Shown here piece after piece: positions 37,190-45,092 of a stretch of DNA of 64,000 bases. The translations under genes were made by a program, and so were the position numbers. Position 1 is the stretch's first letter. Every line of letters begins with the position of its first letter. Origin of the DNA: Leifsonia sp. NPDC080035 (GTDB lineage Bacteria; Actinomycetota; Actinomycetes; Actinomycetales; Microbacteriaceae); assembly GCF_040050925.1 (NCBI RefSeq), contig NZ_CP157390.1:3720001-3784000 (forward strand). Reading direction: 5' to 3'. The notes under the pieces are model-generated. The model worked only from the letters and a program-made list of their open reading frames with translations. It was not told where the DNA came from and did no database searches.

Positions 37190-38530
37190 TCACTCCCCGC
37201 GGACGATGCGGCGGAGCTTGGCCAGCCGCGCGGAGACGTCGCGTTCGTTGCCGTGCTCCGTCGGGGCGTAGTAGCTCGTGCCCTTCAGCTCGTCGGGCAG
37301 ATACTGCTGCCGCAGCACACCGAGCGCGTCGTCGTGCGGATACTTGTAGCCCTTGCCGTGGCCGAGTCGCTTCGCGCCCGGGTAGTGCGCATCCCGCAGG
37401 TGCTTGGGCACTCGCCCGATCTTGCCGGCGCGCACGTCGGCGATCGCCGCATCCAGCGCCATGTACGCGGCGTTCGACTTCGGCGCCGTTGCAAGGTGGA
37501 CGACCGCCTGGGCGAGCGGGATGCGCCCCTCGGGCATCCCGATGTACTGCACCGCGTCCGCCGCGGCGATCGCGACCACCAGTGCCTGCGGGTCGGCCAT
37601 GCCGATGTCCTCGGAGGCCGAGACGATGATGCGCCGCGCGATGAAGCGCGGGTCCTCCCCCGCCTCGATCATGCGGGCGAGGTAATGCAGCGCCGCGTCC
37701 ACGTCCGAGCCGCGCACCGACTTGATGAAGGCGCTGATCACGTCGTAGTGCTCGTCGCCGTTGCGGTCGTAGCGCAGCAGCGCCCTGTCCACGGCCTGCG
37801 CCACGAGCTCGGCGGTGATCACCGGCTTCTTCTTCGACGTCGCCGGAGTGGAGGATGCGGCGGTCACCGACGCCGCCTCCAGCGCGGTGAGCGCGCGCCG
37901 GGCGTCGCCGGAGGCCAGCCGGATGAGCGCGGCGCGCGCCTCGTCGTCCAGCGTGTATTGTCCGGCGAGCCCGCGCTCGTCTGTGACAGCGCGGTCGATC
38001 ACGACGCCCAGGTCGTCGTCGCTCAGCGTCTCGAGGGTGAGCAGGAGCGAGCGCGAGAGCAGCGGCGAGATGACGGAGAACGACGGGTTCTCGGTCGTCG
38101 CGGCGACCAGGATGACCCAGCCGTTCTCGACACCGGGGAGCAGGGCATCCTGCTGGGCCTTGGTGAAGCGGTGGATCTCGTCGAGGAAGAGCACGGTGGA
38201 GACGCCGTACAGGTCGCGCGTCGAGAGCGCCTCCTCCATGACCAGCCGCACGTCCTTGACGCCGGCCGTCACCGCGGAGAGCTCGACGAACCGCCGCCCG
38301 GACGAGTGTGCGATCGCCTGCGCCAGCGTGGTCTTCCCGGTGCCGGGAGGGCCCCAGAGGATGACCGAGACGGAGCCCGACTGCCCCTCCTTGTCGGATG
38401 CGAGCGCGACGAGCGGCGAGCCGGGCCGCAGCAGGTGCCGCTGGCCGGCGACCTCGTCGAGGGACTTCGGCCGCATGCGCACGGCGAGAGGCGTCGCCCC
38501 CGTCCGGAGCCCAGGCTGCACATCGACCAC
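37190..38530 (-). CDS. rarA: Replication-associated recombination protein A (AAA+ ATPase)
   Basis: RarA/MgsA is a clamp-loader-like ATPase acting at stalled forks. The 446-residue protein opens with AVRMRPKSLDEVAGQRHLL, has Walker A WGPPGTGKTTLAQAIAH near residue 67, Walker B VLFLDEIHRF near 118, sensor 1 LVAATTENPSF, and the C-terminal tetramerisation domain with RYDRNGDEHYDVISAFIKS near 265. Full length. It lies between rpsD and a divergent cyclophilin gene; ATG/GTG start at 38530. Confidence 0.96.
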   Translation of the reverse strand: MVDVQPGLRTGATPLAVRMRPKSLDEVAGQRHLLRPGSPLVALASDKEGQSGSVSVILWGPPGTGKTTLAQAIAHSSGRRFVELSAVTAGVKDVRLVMEEALSTRDLYGVSTVLFLDEIHRFTKAQQDALLPGVENGWVILVAATTENPSFSVISPLLSRSLLLTLETLSDDDLGVVIDRAVTDERGLAGQYTLDDEARAALIRLASGDARRALTALEAASVTAASSTPATSKKKPVITAELVAQAVDRALLRYDRNGDEHYDVISAFIKSVRGSDVDAALHYLARMIEAGEDPRFIARRIIVSASEDIGMADPQALVVAIAAADAVQYIGMPEGRIPLAQAVVHLATAPKSNAAYMALDAAIADVRAGKIGRVPKHLRDAHYPGAKRLGHGKGYKYPHDDALGVLRQQYLPDELKGTSYYAPTEHGNERDVSARLAKLRRIVRGE

Positions 38531-38653
38531 CCGATAAGGCTAGTCGCAACCACCGACGCCGCTTCCCCGCCCGAGCGGTTTGGAGTCCATAGGAGCGCCG
38601 GATAGGGTTCGATCCAGCAGATTCCCGCTCGACGGCGCCCCCGGAGGACACAC

Positions 38654-39427
38654 GTGGCACCCAGCAAGCAGAACGACCGCGACGCGCGACAGGCCCGCGA
38701 GCGCCTCCGGGCGTACCAGGCCAGGCAGACGGTCCACGAGGAGAAGACGAAGCGGCGCAAGCGCGACAACTGGGTCGCCGGCATCGCCGTCATCGTGATC
38801 GTCGGGCTCGCCGTCGGGACGCAGCTGCTGTACTTCGCGAAGCCCGGTCCCGCGAGCGCATCCGCGTCGCCGTCGCCCTCCGCGTCGTCCGCCGCGCTGT
38901 CGCTGCCCTCGAAGTCCCTCGCCGAGGACCGCACCTGGACCGGCACCATGACGATCAACGGCATCCCGCTCGGGGTGTCGCTGGACGGTGCGAAGGCGCC
39001 CCAGGCCGTCTCCAGCACCGTCTACCTGACGCAGAAGAAGTTCTACGACGGGCTGAGCTGCCACCGCCTCACGACCAGCGGCATCTACGTGCTGCAGTGC
39101 GGCGACCCGGAAGGCACGGGCGGCGGCGGGCCCGGCTACGAGTACGGGCCCATCGAGAACGCGCCGAGCGACGACACCTACCCCGCCGGCACGATCGCGA
39201 TGGCGCGCCAGGGCAACAACGCGAAGAGCCAGGGCAGCCAGTTCTTCATCGTCTACAAGGACACGAAGCTCGGCCGGGACGACGCGGGCGGCTACACGGT
39301 CATCGGGAAGGTCACGAGCGGACTGGACACGCTGGTGAGCCAGGTCGCCGACAAGGGCGTGAAGGGCGGGGCCGGAGACGGCGCACCCGCCGTGTCGACG
39401 AAGATCGACACCTTCACGCTGCAGTGA
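38654..39427 (+). CDS. Membrane-anchored cyclophilin-type peptidyl-prolyl isomerase
   Basis: A 257-residue protein with a basic cytoplasmic start, one membrane helix (about 40-61), a Ser/Ala/Pro linker (66-88) and an external cyclophilin domain from about 95. The domain shows FYDGLSCHRLTTSGIYVLQC, GDPEGTGGGGPGYEYG and SQGSQFFIVYKD, typical of actinobacterial PPIases; some canonical active-site positions (FHR) are changed to CHR, so activity may be low. It probably helps fold exported proteins. GTG at 38654 with SD GGAGG at 38643-38647. A TAGGGT -10-like box lies at 38603-38608. Confidence 0.9.
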   Translation: MAPSKQNDRDARQARERLRAYQARQTVHEEKTKRRKRDNWVAGIAVIVIVGLAVGTQLLYFAKPGPASASASPSPSASSAALSLPSKSLAEDRTWTGTMTINGIPLGVSLDGAKAPQAVSSTVYLTQKKFYDGLSCHRLTTSGIYVLQCGDPEGTGGGGPGYEYGPIENAPSDDTYPAGTIAMARQGNNAKSQGSQFFIVYKDTKLGRDDAGGYTVIGKVTSGLDTLVSQVADKGVKGGAGDGAPAVSTKIDTFTLQ

Positions 39428-39483
39428 CGCGGCGCGTGCAATAGGCTTTTCCCAATCCCGGCACCGCAAGCAAGGTGAGGCTC

Positions 39484-40713
39484 TTGGCTACTTCTGAACA
39501 GCACCCCTGGGGTCGCGTCGACGAGACCGGCACCGTGTACGTCCGCGAGGGCGACGGCGAACGCGTCGTCGGCGAGTACCCGGACGGTACCGCGGAGGAG
39601 GCGATCGCCTACTTCGAGCGCAAGTACACGGATCTCGCCGGCCAGGTCGGCCTGCTCGAGCAGCGCGCGCGGCGCGGCGCCCCGGCGAACGACGTGGCGA
39701 AGTCCGTCGCCAACCTCCGCAGCGCCGTCGAGGGCGCGAACGCGGTCGGCGACCTCGCCTCCCTGCTCACCCGTCTCGACGCCCTCGGCGGCACCGTCGA
39801 GGAGCTGACCGAGCAGCAGAGCGCCGAGGCCAAGGCCGCCGTCGAGAACGCGATCCTCGAGCGCACCGCCATCGTCGAGGAGGCGGAGGCGCTCGCGGCA
39901 CAGGACCCCGAGCGGACGCAGTGGAAGCAGACGACCGCGTCGCTTGATGCGCTGTTCGCGCGCTGGCAGGCGCACCAGCACGACGGGCCGCGCCTGCCCA
40001 AGAACGAGGCGAACGAGCTCTGGAAGCGGTTCCGCGCCGCCCGGTCGACCATCGAGCACAACCGCAAGGCGTTCTTCGCCGAGCTCGACAGCCAGCACCG
40101 CGACGTGCGCTCCCGCAAGAACGCGCTCATCGAGCAGGCGGAGCGTCTGGTGCCGCTCGGGGCCGACGGCGTGCCGGAGTACCGGCGGCTGCTCGACCAG
40201 TGGAAGCTGGCGGGACGCGCGGGCAAGAAGAACGACGACGCCCTCTGGGCGCGGTTCAAGGCAGCCGGTGACGCGATCTACTCGGCGAAGGCCGAGGTCG
40301 ACGCGCGCGACAACGTCGAGTACGAGGCGAACCTCCAGCTGAAGCTGGCGCTCCTCGAGGAGGCGGAGCCGCTCCTGCACGAGAAGAACCGCGAGACCGC
40401 ACGCGCCGCCCTGCTCTCCATCCAGGAGCGCTGGGACGCGATCGGACGCGTGCCCCGCGAGCAGGTGCGCCCCATCGAGGACCGGCTGCGCAAGGTCGAG
40501 GCGGCCGTCCGCCGTCTCGACGAGGAGCACTGGGAGAAGAACGACCCCGAGAAGAAGGCGCGCTCGGAGGGGCTGGCCAGCCAGCTCAACGCGGCGATCG
40601 CCAAACTGGAGCAGGAGCTCGCCGAGGCCCAGGCCACTGGTGATGCCGCGAAGGTGAAGGCGGCCCAGGAGGCGCTCGATGCCCGCAAGATCTGGCTCGA
40701 CGCGCTGAAGTAG
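39484..40713 (+). CDS. DUF349 domain protein
   Basis: A 409-residue, highly charged, mostly helical protein with several DUF349 repeats (for example TQWKQTTASLDALFARWQAH near residue 145, repeated as WDAIGRVPREQVRPIEDRL near 320). DUF349 proteins are uncharacterised; the helices look like coiled coils. The N-terminal WGRVDETGTVYVREGDGERV is a conserved small beta domain. I choose TTG at 39484 because AAGGTGAGG sits five bases upstream; a GTG at 39475 would add three residues. It precedes rsh in many actinobacteria, but here an AbiEi-like gene lies between. Confidence 0.85.
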   Translation: MATSEQHPWGRVDETGTVYVREGDGERVVGEYPDGTAEEAIAYFERKYTDLAGQVGLLEQRARRGAPANDVAKSVANLRSAVEGANAVGDLASLLTRLDALGGTVEELTEQQSAEAKAAVENAILERTAIVEEAEALAAQDPERTQWKQTTASLDALFARWQAHQHDGPRLPKNEANELWKRFRAARSTIEHNRKAFFAELDSQHRDVRSRKNALIEQAERLVPLGADGVPEYRRLLDQWKLAGRAGKKNDDALWARFKAAGDAIYSAKAEVDARDNVEYEANLQLKLALLEEAEPLLHEKNRETARAALLSIQERWDAIGRVPREQVRPIEDRLRKVEAAVRRLDEEHWEKNDPEKKARSEGLASQLNAAIAKLEQELAEAQATGDAAKVKAAQEALDARKIWLDALK

Positions 40714-40757
40714 CCCTTCTCCACAGCCCGGTTCGTCCCGGGACCTTTCCACCGATT

Positions 40758-40802
40758 CCCTCAGCCATCCCCTCAGCACGTTCGCGCCGGGGAGGCTGAG
40801 GG
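40758..40802 (+). promoter_or_regulatory. Hairpin that would bury the ribosome binding site of the AbiEi-like gene
   Basis: CCCTCAGCCATCCCC (40758-40772) pairs with GGGGAGGCTGAGGG (40789-40802) with one bulged base, giving 14 pairs and a 16-base loop. The right arm contains the Shine-Dalgarno GGGGAGG and ends one base before the ATG at 40804. In RNA this would block translation; in DNA it could be a protein-binding palindrome. It also lies downstream of the DUF349 gene, so it could act on its transcript end, though no T-run follows. Confidence 0.65.
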
Positions 40803-40803
40803 C

Positions 40804-41364
40804 ATGACGAAAGCGAATCCCGCAACTCCCGCGCTCCTCGACAGGAGCGTCATGCCCATCGCCGAGCTCTTCGCGCTCGTGCTCGACGGTCAGGCGTTCC
40901 GCGTCGGGGACGCCTTCGCCCCGCTCGACGTGGCGGACTCCCCCGGTCTGCGCGCCCGCGCGTTCGCCGAGCTCGGCGCCGGGCCGGCGATCGCCGATCG
41001 CGGGACGGCGGCGTGGATTCACGGCGTCCGGGCGGAGCCGCCTCCACAGGCGCAGGTCTGCATCGACCCGAAGCGCCGTGGCCGCCTGCCCGACGGTGTG
41101 GATGCGCACCAGCACGATGTCGCCCTCGGCGATGCCGTCTCGCTCGCCGGTGTGCGCGTGACCTCACCGCTGCGTACCGCCGCCGATCTGCTTCTCACGC
41201 TGCCGCGGTTCGGTCGGCGTGACGCACAGGAGGCTGCCCACCTGCTCGCCATCGCAGGCGCGAGCGTCACGGCGCTGACCGAGCGGCTGGCCTCCTCACG
41301 GCGCAACGGCGTGAAGCGCGCACTCGGACGGGTGGCGCAGGTCGAGCGGGCGGTCCTGCCGTGA
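40804..41364 (+). CDS. AbiEi-antitoxin-like DNA-binding protein
   Basis: A 186-residue protein resembling the AbiEi-type antitoxin/regulator proteins common in Microbacteriaceae. Hallmarks are GTAAWIHGV near residue 69 and the strand-turn LAGVRVTSPLRTAADLLLTL near 114, which in this family precedes a helical C-terminal part. No AbiEii nucleotidyltransferase toxin lies beside it: it is flanked by the DUF349 gene and convergent rsh. It could be an orphan regulator. The SD lies inside a strong hairpin. The N-terminal wing differs enough that I am not sure it binds DNA. Confidence 0.65.
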   Translation: MTKANPATPALLDRSVMPIAELFALVLDGQAFRVGDAFAPLDVADSPGLRARAFAELGAGPAIADRGTAAWIHGVRAEPPPQAQVCIDPKRRGRLPDGVDAHQHDVALGDAVSLAGVRVTSPLRTAADLLLTLPRFGRRDAQEAAHLLAIAGASVTALTERLASSRRNGVKRALGRVAQVERAVLP

Positions 41365-41371
41365 CCGCCCG
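41347..41371. terminator. Hairpin between convergent AbiEi-like and rsh genes
   Basis: CGGGCGGTC (41347-41355) and GACCGCCCG (41363-41371) pair perfectly over nine bases with a seven-base loop that holds the TGA stop of the plus-strand gene at its edge. The two genes end eight bases apart, so one hairpin would serve both strands. No T-runs, so termination strength is uncertain. Confidence 0.55.
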
Positions 41372-41372
41372 G

Positions 41373-43622
41373 TCAGCCGCCGCTGACGCGGTAGACGTCG
41401 TAGACGCCGTCGATGCGACGGACCGCGTTCAGCACGCGGTCGAGGTGGGTGGTGTCCCCCATCTCGAACACGAACCGGCTGAGCGCCAGCCGGTCGCTCG
41501 AGGTGGTGACCGTCGCGGAAAGGATGTTCACGTGGTGCTCCGACAGCACCCGCGTCACGTCAGAGAGCAGCCCCGAGCGGTCGAGGGCCTCGACCTGGAT
41601 CTGCACCAGGAACACGCTCTTGGAACTCGGCGCCCACTCGACGTCGATCATCCGGTCGGGTTCCTGCAGCAGGGACTGCACGTTGTGACAGCTGGCCTGG
41701 TGCACCGAGACGCCCTGCCCACGGGTCACGAACCCGACGATCGGGTCACCGGGAACCGGGGTGCAGCACTTCGCGAGCTTCACCAGGATGTCCGGGGCCC
41801 CGCGCACGAGCACGCCCGAGTCGCTGTTCCGCAGCTGCTTGCCACGGCCCTTGACCGGGATGTCCAGCTCGCCATCCGACTCGACCTCGCTCTGCAGCGA
41901 GGCGACGATCTTCTCGATGACGGACTGGGTGGAGATGTGGCCTTCCCCGACCGCCGCGTACAACGACGAGACGTCGGGATGCTTGAGCGAGGAGGCGACC
42001 TCGACGAGCGCATCCTGCGTCATCAGCTTCTGCAGCGGCAGGTTCTGCTTGCGCATCGCCCGGGCGATCGCATCCTTGCCCTGCTCGATCGCCTCGTCGC
42101 GGCGCTCCTTGGTGAACCACTGGCGGATCTTGTTCCGAGCGCGGGGGCTCTTGACGAAGTTCAGCCAGTCCTGGCTCGGGCCGGAGTCCGGGTTCTTCGA
42201 GGTGAAGATCTCCACGACGTCGCCCGTGGCAAGCGTGCTCTCCAGCGGCACAAGGCGACCGTTCACCTTGGCGCCCATCGTGCGGTGGCCGACCTCCGTG
42301 TGCACCGCGTACGCGAAGTCCACCGGTGTCGCACCGGCGGGCAGACCGATCACCCGGCCCTTCGGCGTGAAGACGTAGACCTCTTTGGCGCCGATCTCGA
42401 ACCGAAGCGAGTCCAGGAACTCGGACGGGTCTGCGGTCTCGGCCTGCCAATCGGAGATGTGGGCGAGCCAGGCGAGGTCGGTGTCGACCTTGGACGGTCC
42501 CCCGGCGCTCTTCCCGGTCGTCTGCTCCTTGTACTTCCAGTGCGCCGCCACACCGAACTCGGCGCGCTGGTGCATCTCCTCGGTGCGGATCTGGATCTCG
42601 ACGGGGCGGCCCTGAGGCCCGATCACGGTGGTGTGCAGCGACTGGTAGAGGTTGAACTTCGGCGTCGCGATGTAGTCCTTGAACCGACCGGGCATCGGCG
42701 TCCACCGGGCGTGGATCTGGCCGAGCACGGCGTAGCAGTCGCGCACCGTCGTCACGAGGACGCGGATGCCGACCAGGTCGTAGATGTCGTCGAACTCGCG
42801 ACCGCGCACGACCATCTTCTGATAAATGGAGTAGTACTGCTTGGGCCGGCCGACGACCTTCCCGCGGATCTTCGCGGACTTGAGGTCCTCGTTGATCGAG
42901 GCGATCACCTGCTGCACCAGTCGCTCACGCTCGGGTGTGCGCTGCTTGACCAGGCTCTCGATCTCCGCGTACAGCTTCGGGTAGAGCACCGCGAACGACA
43001 GGTCTTCGAGCTCCCACTTGATGGCCTGGATGCCGAGCCTGTGCGCCAGCGGCGCGTAGATCTCGAGCGTCTCGGTCGCCTTGCGGGCGGCGTTCGCGGC
43101 CGGCACGAAGCCCCAGGTGCGAGCGTTGTGCAGCCGGTCGGCGAGCTTGATGATCAGCACGCGGATGTCCTTCGACATCGCGACGATCATCTTGCGCACG
43201 GTCTCCGCCTGCGCGCTGTCGCCGTACTTCACCTTGTCGAGCTTGGTGACGCCGTCTACCAGCATCGCGATCTCGTCGCCGAACTGGTCGCGAAGCTCGT
43301 CGAGGGTGTATTCGGTGTCCTCGACGGTGTCGTGGAGCAGGGCGGCCGCGATGGTCTTCGCCCCGATGCCCAGATCCGCGATGATCTGAGCGACGGCGAC
43401 AGGATGCGTGATGTACGGTTCGCCGGAGCGGCGCTTCTGGCCGTTGTGAGCGCGCTCGGCCACCGCGTACGCGCGCTCGATGAGGGACAGGTCCGCCTTG
43501 GGATGGTGCATGCGGACCGTACGGATCAGGGTGTCGACCGCGCCGGCCGGCTGAGCGCGAGAGAAGATCCGGGGCACGAGGCGGCGCAGCGAAGCGGACT
43601 GCGGTGTCGAAGTATCAACCAT
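41373..43622 (-). CDS. relA: Bifunctional (p)ppGpp synthetase/hydrolase (Rsh)
   Basis: Rsh makes and destroys the alarmone (p)ppGpp during starvation. The 749-residue protein has an HD hydrolase domain with H73 and H97-D98 (ITHPVAVAQII, AALLHDTVEDTEYTLDEL), a synthetase domain (MVVRGREFDDIYDLVGIRVL, LYQSLHTTVIGPQGRPVEIQ), a TGS domain (EVYVFTPKGRVIGLPAGATP) and a C-terminal ACT domain. Both catalytic sites look complete. Regulation by tRNA on the ribosome is expected of the family. It starts at GTG/ATG 43622 and follows a 72-base gap after the rhodanese. Confidence 0.96.
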   Translation of the reverse strand: MVDTSTPQSASLRRLVPRIFSRAQPAGAVDTLIRTVRMHHPKADLSLIERAYAVAERAHNGQKRRSGEPYITHPVAVAQIIADLGIGAKTIAAALLHDTVEDTEYTLDELRDQFGDEIAMLVDGVTKLDKVKYGDSAQAETVRKMIVAMSKDIRVLIIKLADRLHNARTWGFVPAANAARKATETLEIYAPLAHRLGIQAIKWELEDLSFAVLYPKLYAEIESLVKQRTPERERLVQQVIASINEDLKSAKIRGKVVGRPKQYYSIYQKMVVRGREFDDIYDLVGIRVLVTTVRDCYAVLGQIHARWTPMPGRFKDYIATPKFNLYQSLHTTVIGPQGRPVEIQIRTEEMHQRAEFGVAAHWKYKEQTTGKSAGGPSKVDTDLAWLAHISDWQAETADPSEFLDSLRFEIGAKEVYVFTPKGRVIGLPAGATPVDFAYAVHTEVGHRTMGAKVNGRLVPLESTLATGDVVEIFTSKNPDSGPSQDWLNFVKSPRARNKIRQWFTKERRDEAIEQGKDAIARAMRKQNLPLQKLMTQDALVEVASSLKHPDVSSLYAAVGEGHISTQSVIEKIVASLQSEVESDGELDIPVKGRGKQLRNSDSGVLVRGAPDILVKLAKCCTPVPGDPIVGFVTRGQGVSVHQASCHNVQSLLQEPDRMIDVEWAPSSKSVFLVQIQVEALDRSGLLSDVTRVLSEHHVNILSATVTTSSDRLALSRFVFEMGDTTHLDRVLNAVRRIDGVYDVYRVSGG

Positions 43623-43694
43623 CTGCGCGCCTCCTGTCGTCCATTATCGCCGGTCCGGATGCCGCCGCCTGCACACAGGGGACGGCGGGACCCG

Positions 43695-44048
43695 TCAGAC
43701 GACCGCCCCCGGCGATCCGTCGGAACGCGCGACCGGGGCGCCGGACGCCTCCCAGGCGTCCATACCGCCGGCCACGTTCGCCGCGGGGTAATCGGCGCGG
43801 TTCAGGGCGCCGGTGACCATCCGCGAGCGAGCGCCGGTGTGGCAGATCACCAGGATCTGCTCCGCTTCTGGCAACTCGTGCTGCCGCGCCTCGATCTCCG
43901 AGAGCGGGATGTGATGGGCGGCCGGGGCGTGCCCGGCCTCCCACTCGTAGCCCTCGCGGACATCGAGCAGCCAGGCCGAACCCGACTCGACGAGCTCATG
44001 CGCACGGGCGGCGCTCACCTCGTCTTCCGACAGATAAGAACCGCCCAC
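43695..44048 (-). CDS. Single-domain rhodanese-like sulfurtransferase
   Basis: A 117-residue rhodanese domain that may move sulfane sulfur or act as a phosphatase-like protein. It has the N-terminal WLLDVREGYEWEAGHAPAAH (CH2A-like) and the active-site loop CHTGARSRM with Cys69. A six-residue active loop with arginine near the end fits sulfurtransferases. It lies 27 bases downstream of the secF stop; I see no link to protein export. Confidence 0.9.
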   Translation of the reverse strand: MGGSYLSEDEVSAARAHELVESGSAWLLDVREGYEWEAGHAPAAHHIPLSEIEARQHELPEAEQILVICHTGARSRMVTGALNRADYPAANVAGGMDAWEASGAPVARSDGSPGAVV

Positions 44049-44075
44049 GCGCCCTCGCTATTCCGCCGTGGCCGG

Positions 44076-45092
44076 CTACTCGGCGCCGACCGCCGCGACG
44101 GGCGGCTTGGCGGCCTTCGGCCGGATCGAGCGGACCTTCTGGTCGTGCTTCCTGATCGCGGCCTCGCCCTCGCGGAACTGCGAGTACATCGGCGCGGCAA
44201 GGAAGATCGTCGAGTAGGTACCGACGATGATGCCGATGAGCAGAGCGAGCGAGATGTCACGCAGCGTCGCCGCTCCCAGTGCGTAGGCACCGATGAACAG
44301 GATGGAAGCGACCGGCAGGACGGCGACCACCGCTGTGTTGATCGAACGCACGAGCGTCTGGTTCACCGCGAGGTTCACCGACTCGGCGAACGTGCGCCGG
44401 GTCAGATCCATCTCCTCCCGGGTGTTCTCTCGGATCTTGTCGAACACCACGACGGTGTCGTACAGCGAGTAGCCGAGGATCGTCAGGAAGCCGATCATCG
44501 TCGCGGGCGAGACCTCGAAGCCCACCAGGGCGTATATCCCGGCAGTGATGATCAGGTCGTGGAACAGCGAGATGATCGCCGCCGCCGACATCTTCCAGGT
44601 CCGGAAGTACAGCGCCATCGCGATGAACGCGAGCAGCAGGAAGACCACGAGACCCTGGATCGACTGCTGGGTCACGTCCGCACCCCAGGACGGGCCGATG
44701 AACGTCGAGGAGACGTCGCTGGCGTCGACACCGTACGTCTTCGCCAGGGCGTCCGCGACCTCCTTGGTCTGCGACTCGGAGAGCTGGTCGGTCTGCACCT
44801 GCACGGCATTGCGGCCGACGACGCTCACGTGCGAGACGGCGTCGGGCACGACGCTCGCCACCGCGTTCTGCGCCTTGGTCGTGTTCGTGTTCTCGACGTT
44901 CGTGATCTGGAACTGCGAACCGCCGCGGAACTCGATGGAGAAGTTGAACCCGCCCTTGACGATCGGCACGAGGATCGAGAGCACCACGAGGATGATCGCG
45001 ATCGTGTACCAGATCTTCCGCTTGCCGACGAAGTCGAACGAGCGGGCGCCGGTGTAGAGGTCGTTGCCGAACCTGGTGAGACGGCTGGCCAT
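44076..45092 (-). CDS. secF: Protein translocase subunit SecF
   Basis: SecF works with SecD to pull secreted proteins across the membrane using the proton gradient. The 338-residue protein has the first membrane helix IWYTIAIILVVLSILVPIV, the conserved GGFNFSIEFRGGSQFQI with the following external domain, then five helices; LTILGYSLYDTVVVFDKIRE near residue 207 is the SecF signature. The basic tail is cytoplasmic. The ATG overlaps the secD stop (TGATG). Confidence 0.97.
   Translation of the reverse strand: MASRLTRFGNDLYTGARSFDFVGKRKIWYTIAIILVVLSILVPIVKGGFNFSIEFRGGSQFQITNVENTNTTKAQNAVASVVPDAVSHVSVVGRNAVQVQTDQLSESQTKEVADALAKTYGVDASDVSSTFIGPSWGADVTQQSIQGLVVFLLLAFIAMALYFRTWKMSAAAIISLFHDLIITAGIYALVGFEVSPATMIGFLTILGYSLYDTVVVFDKIRENTREEMDLTRRTFAESVNLAVNQTLVRSINTAVVAVLPVASILFIGAYALGAATLRDISLALLIGIIVGTYSTIFLAAPMYSQFREGEAAIRKHDQKVRSIRPKAAKPPVAAVGAE

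Noticed and set aside
40728..40738. CCCGG/CCGGG pairing after the DUF349 gene as a terminator
   Set aside because: Five pairs with no T-run; the larger hairpin at 40758 is the real feature of this gap.
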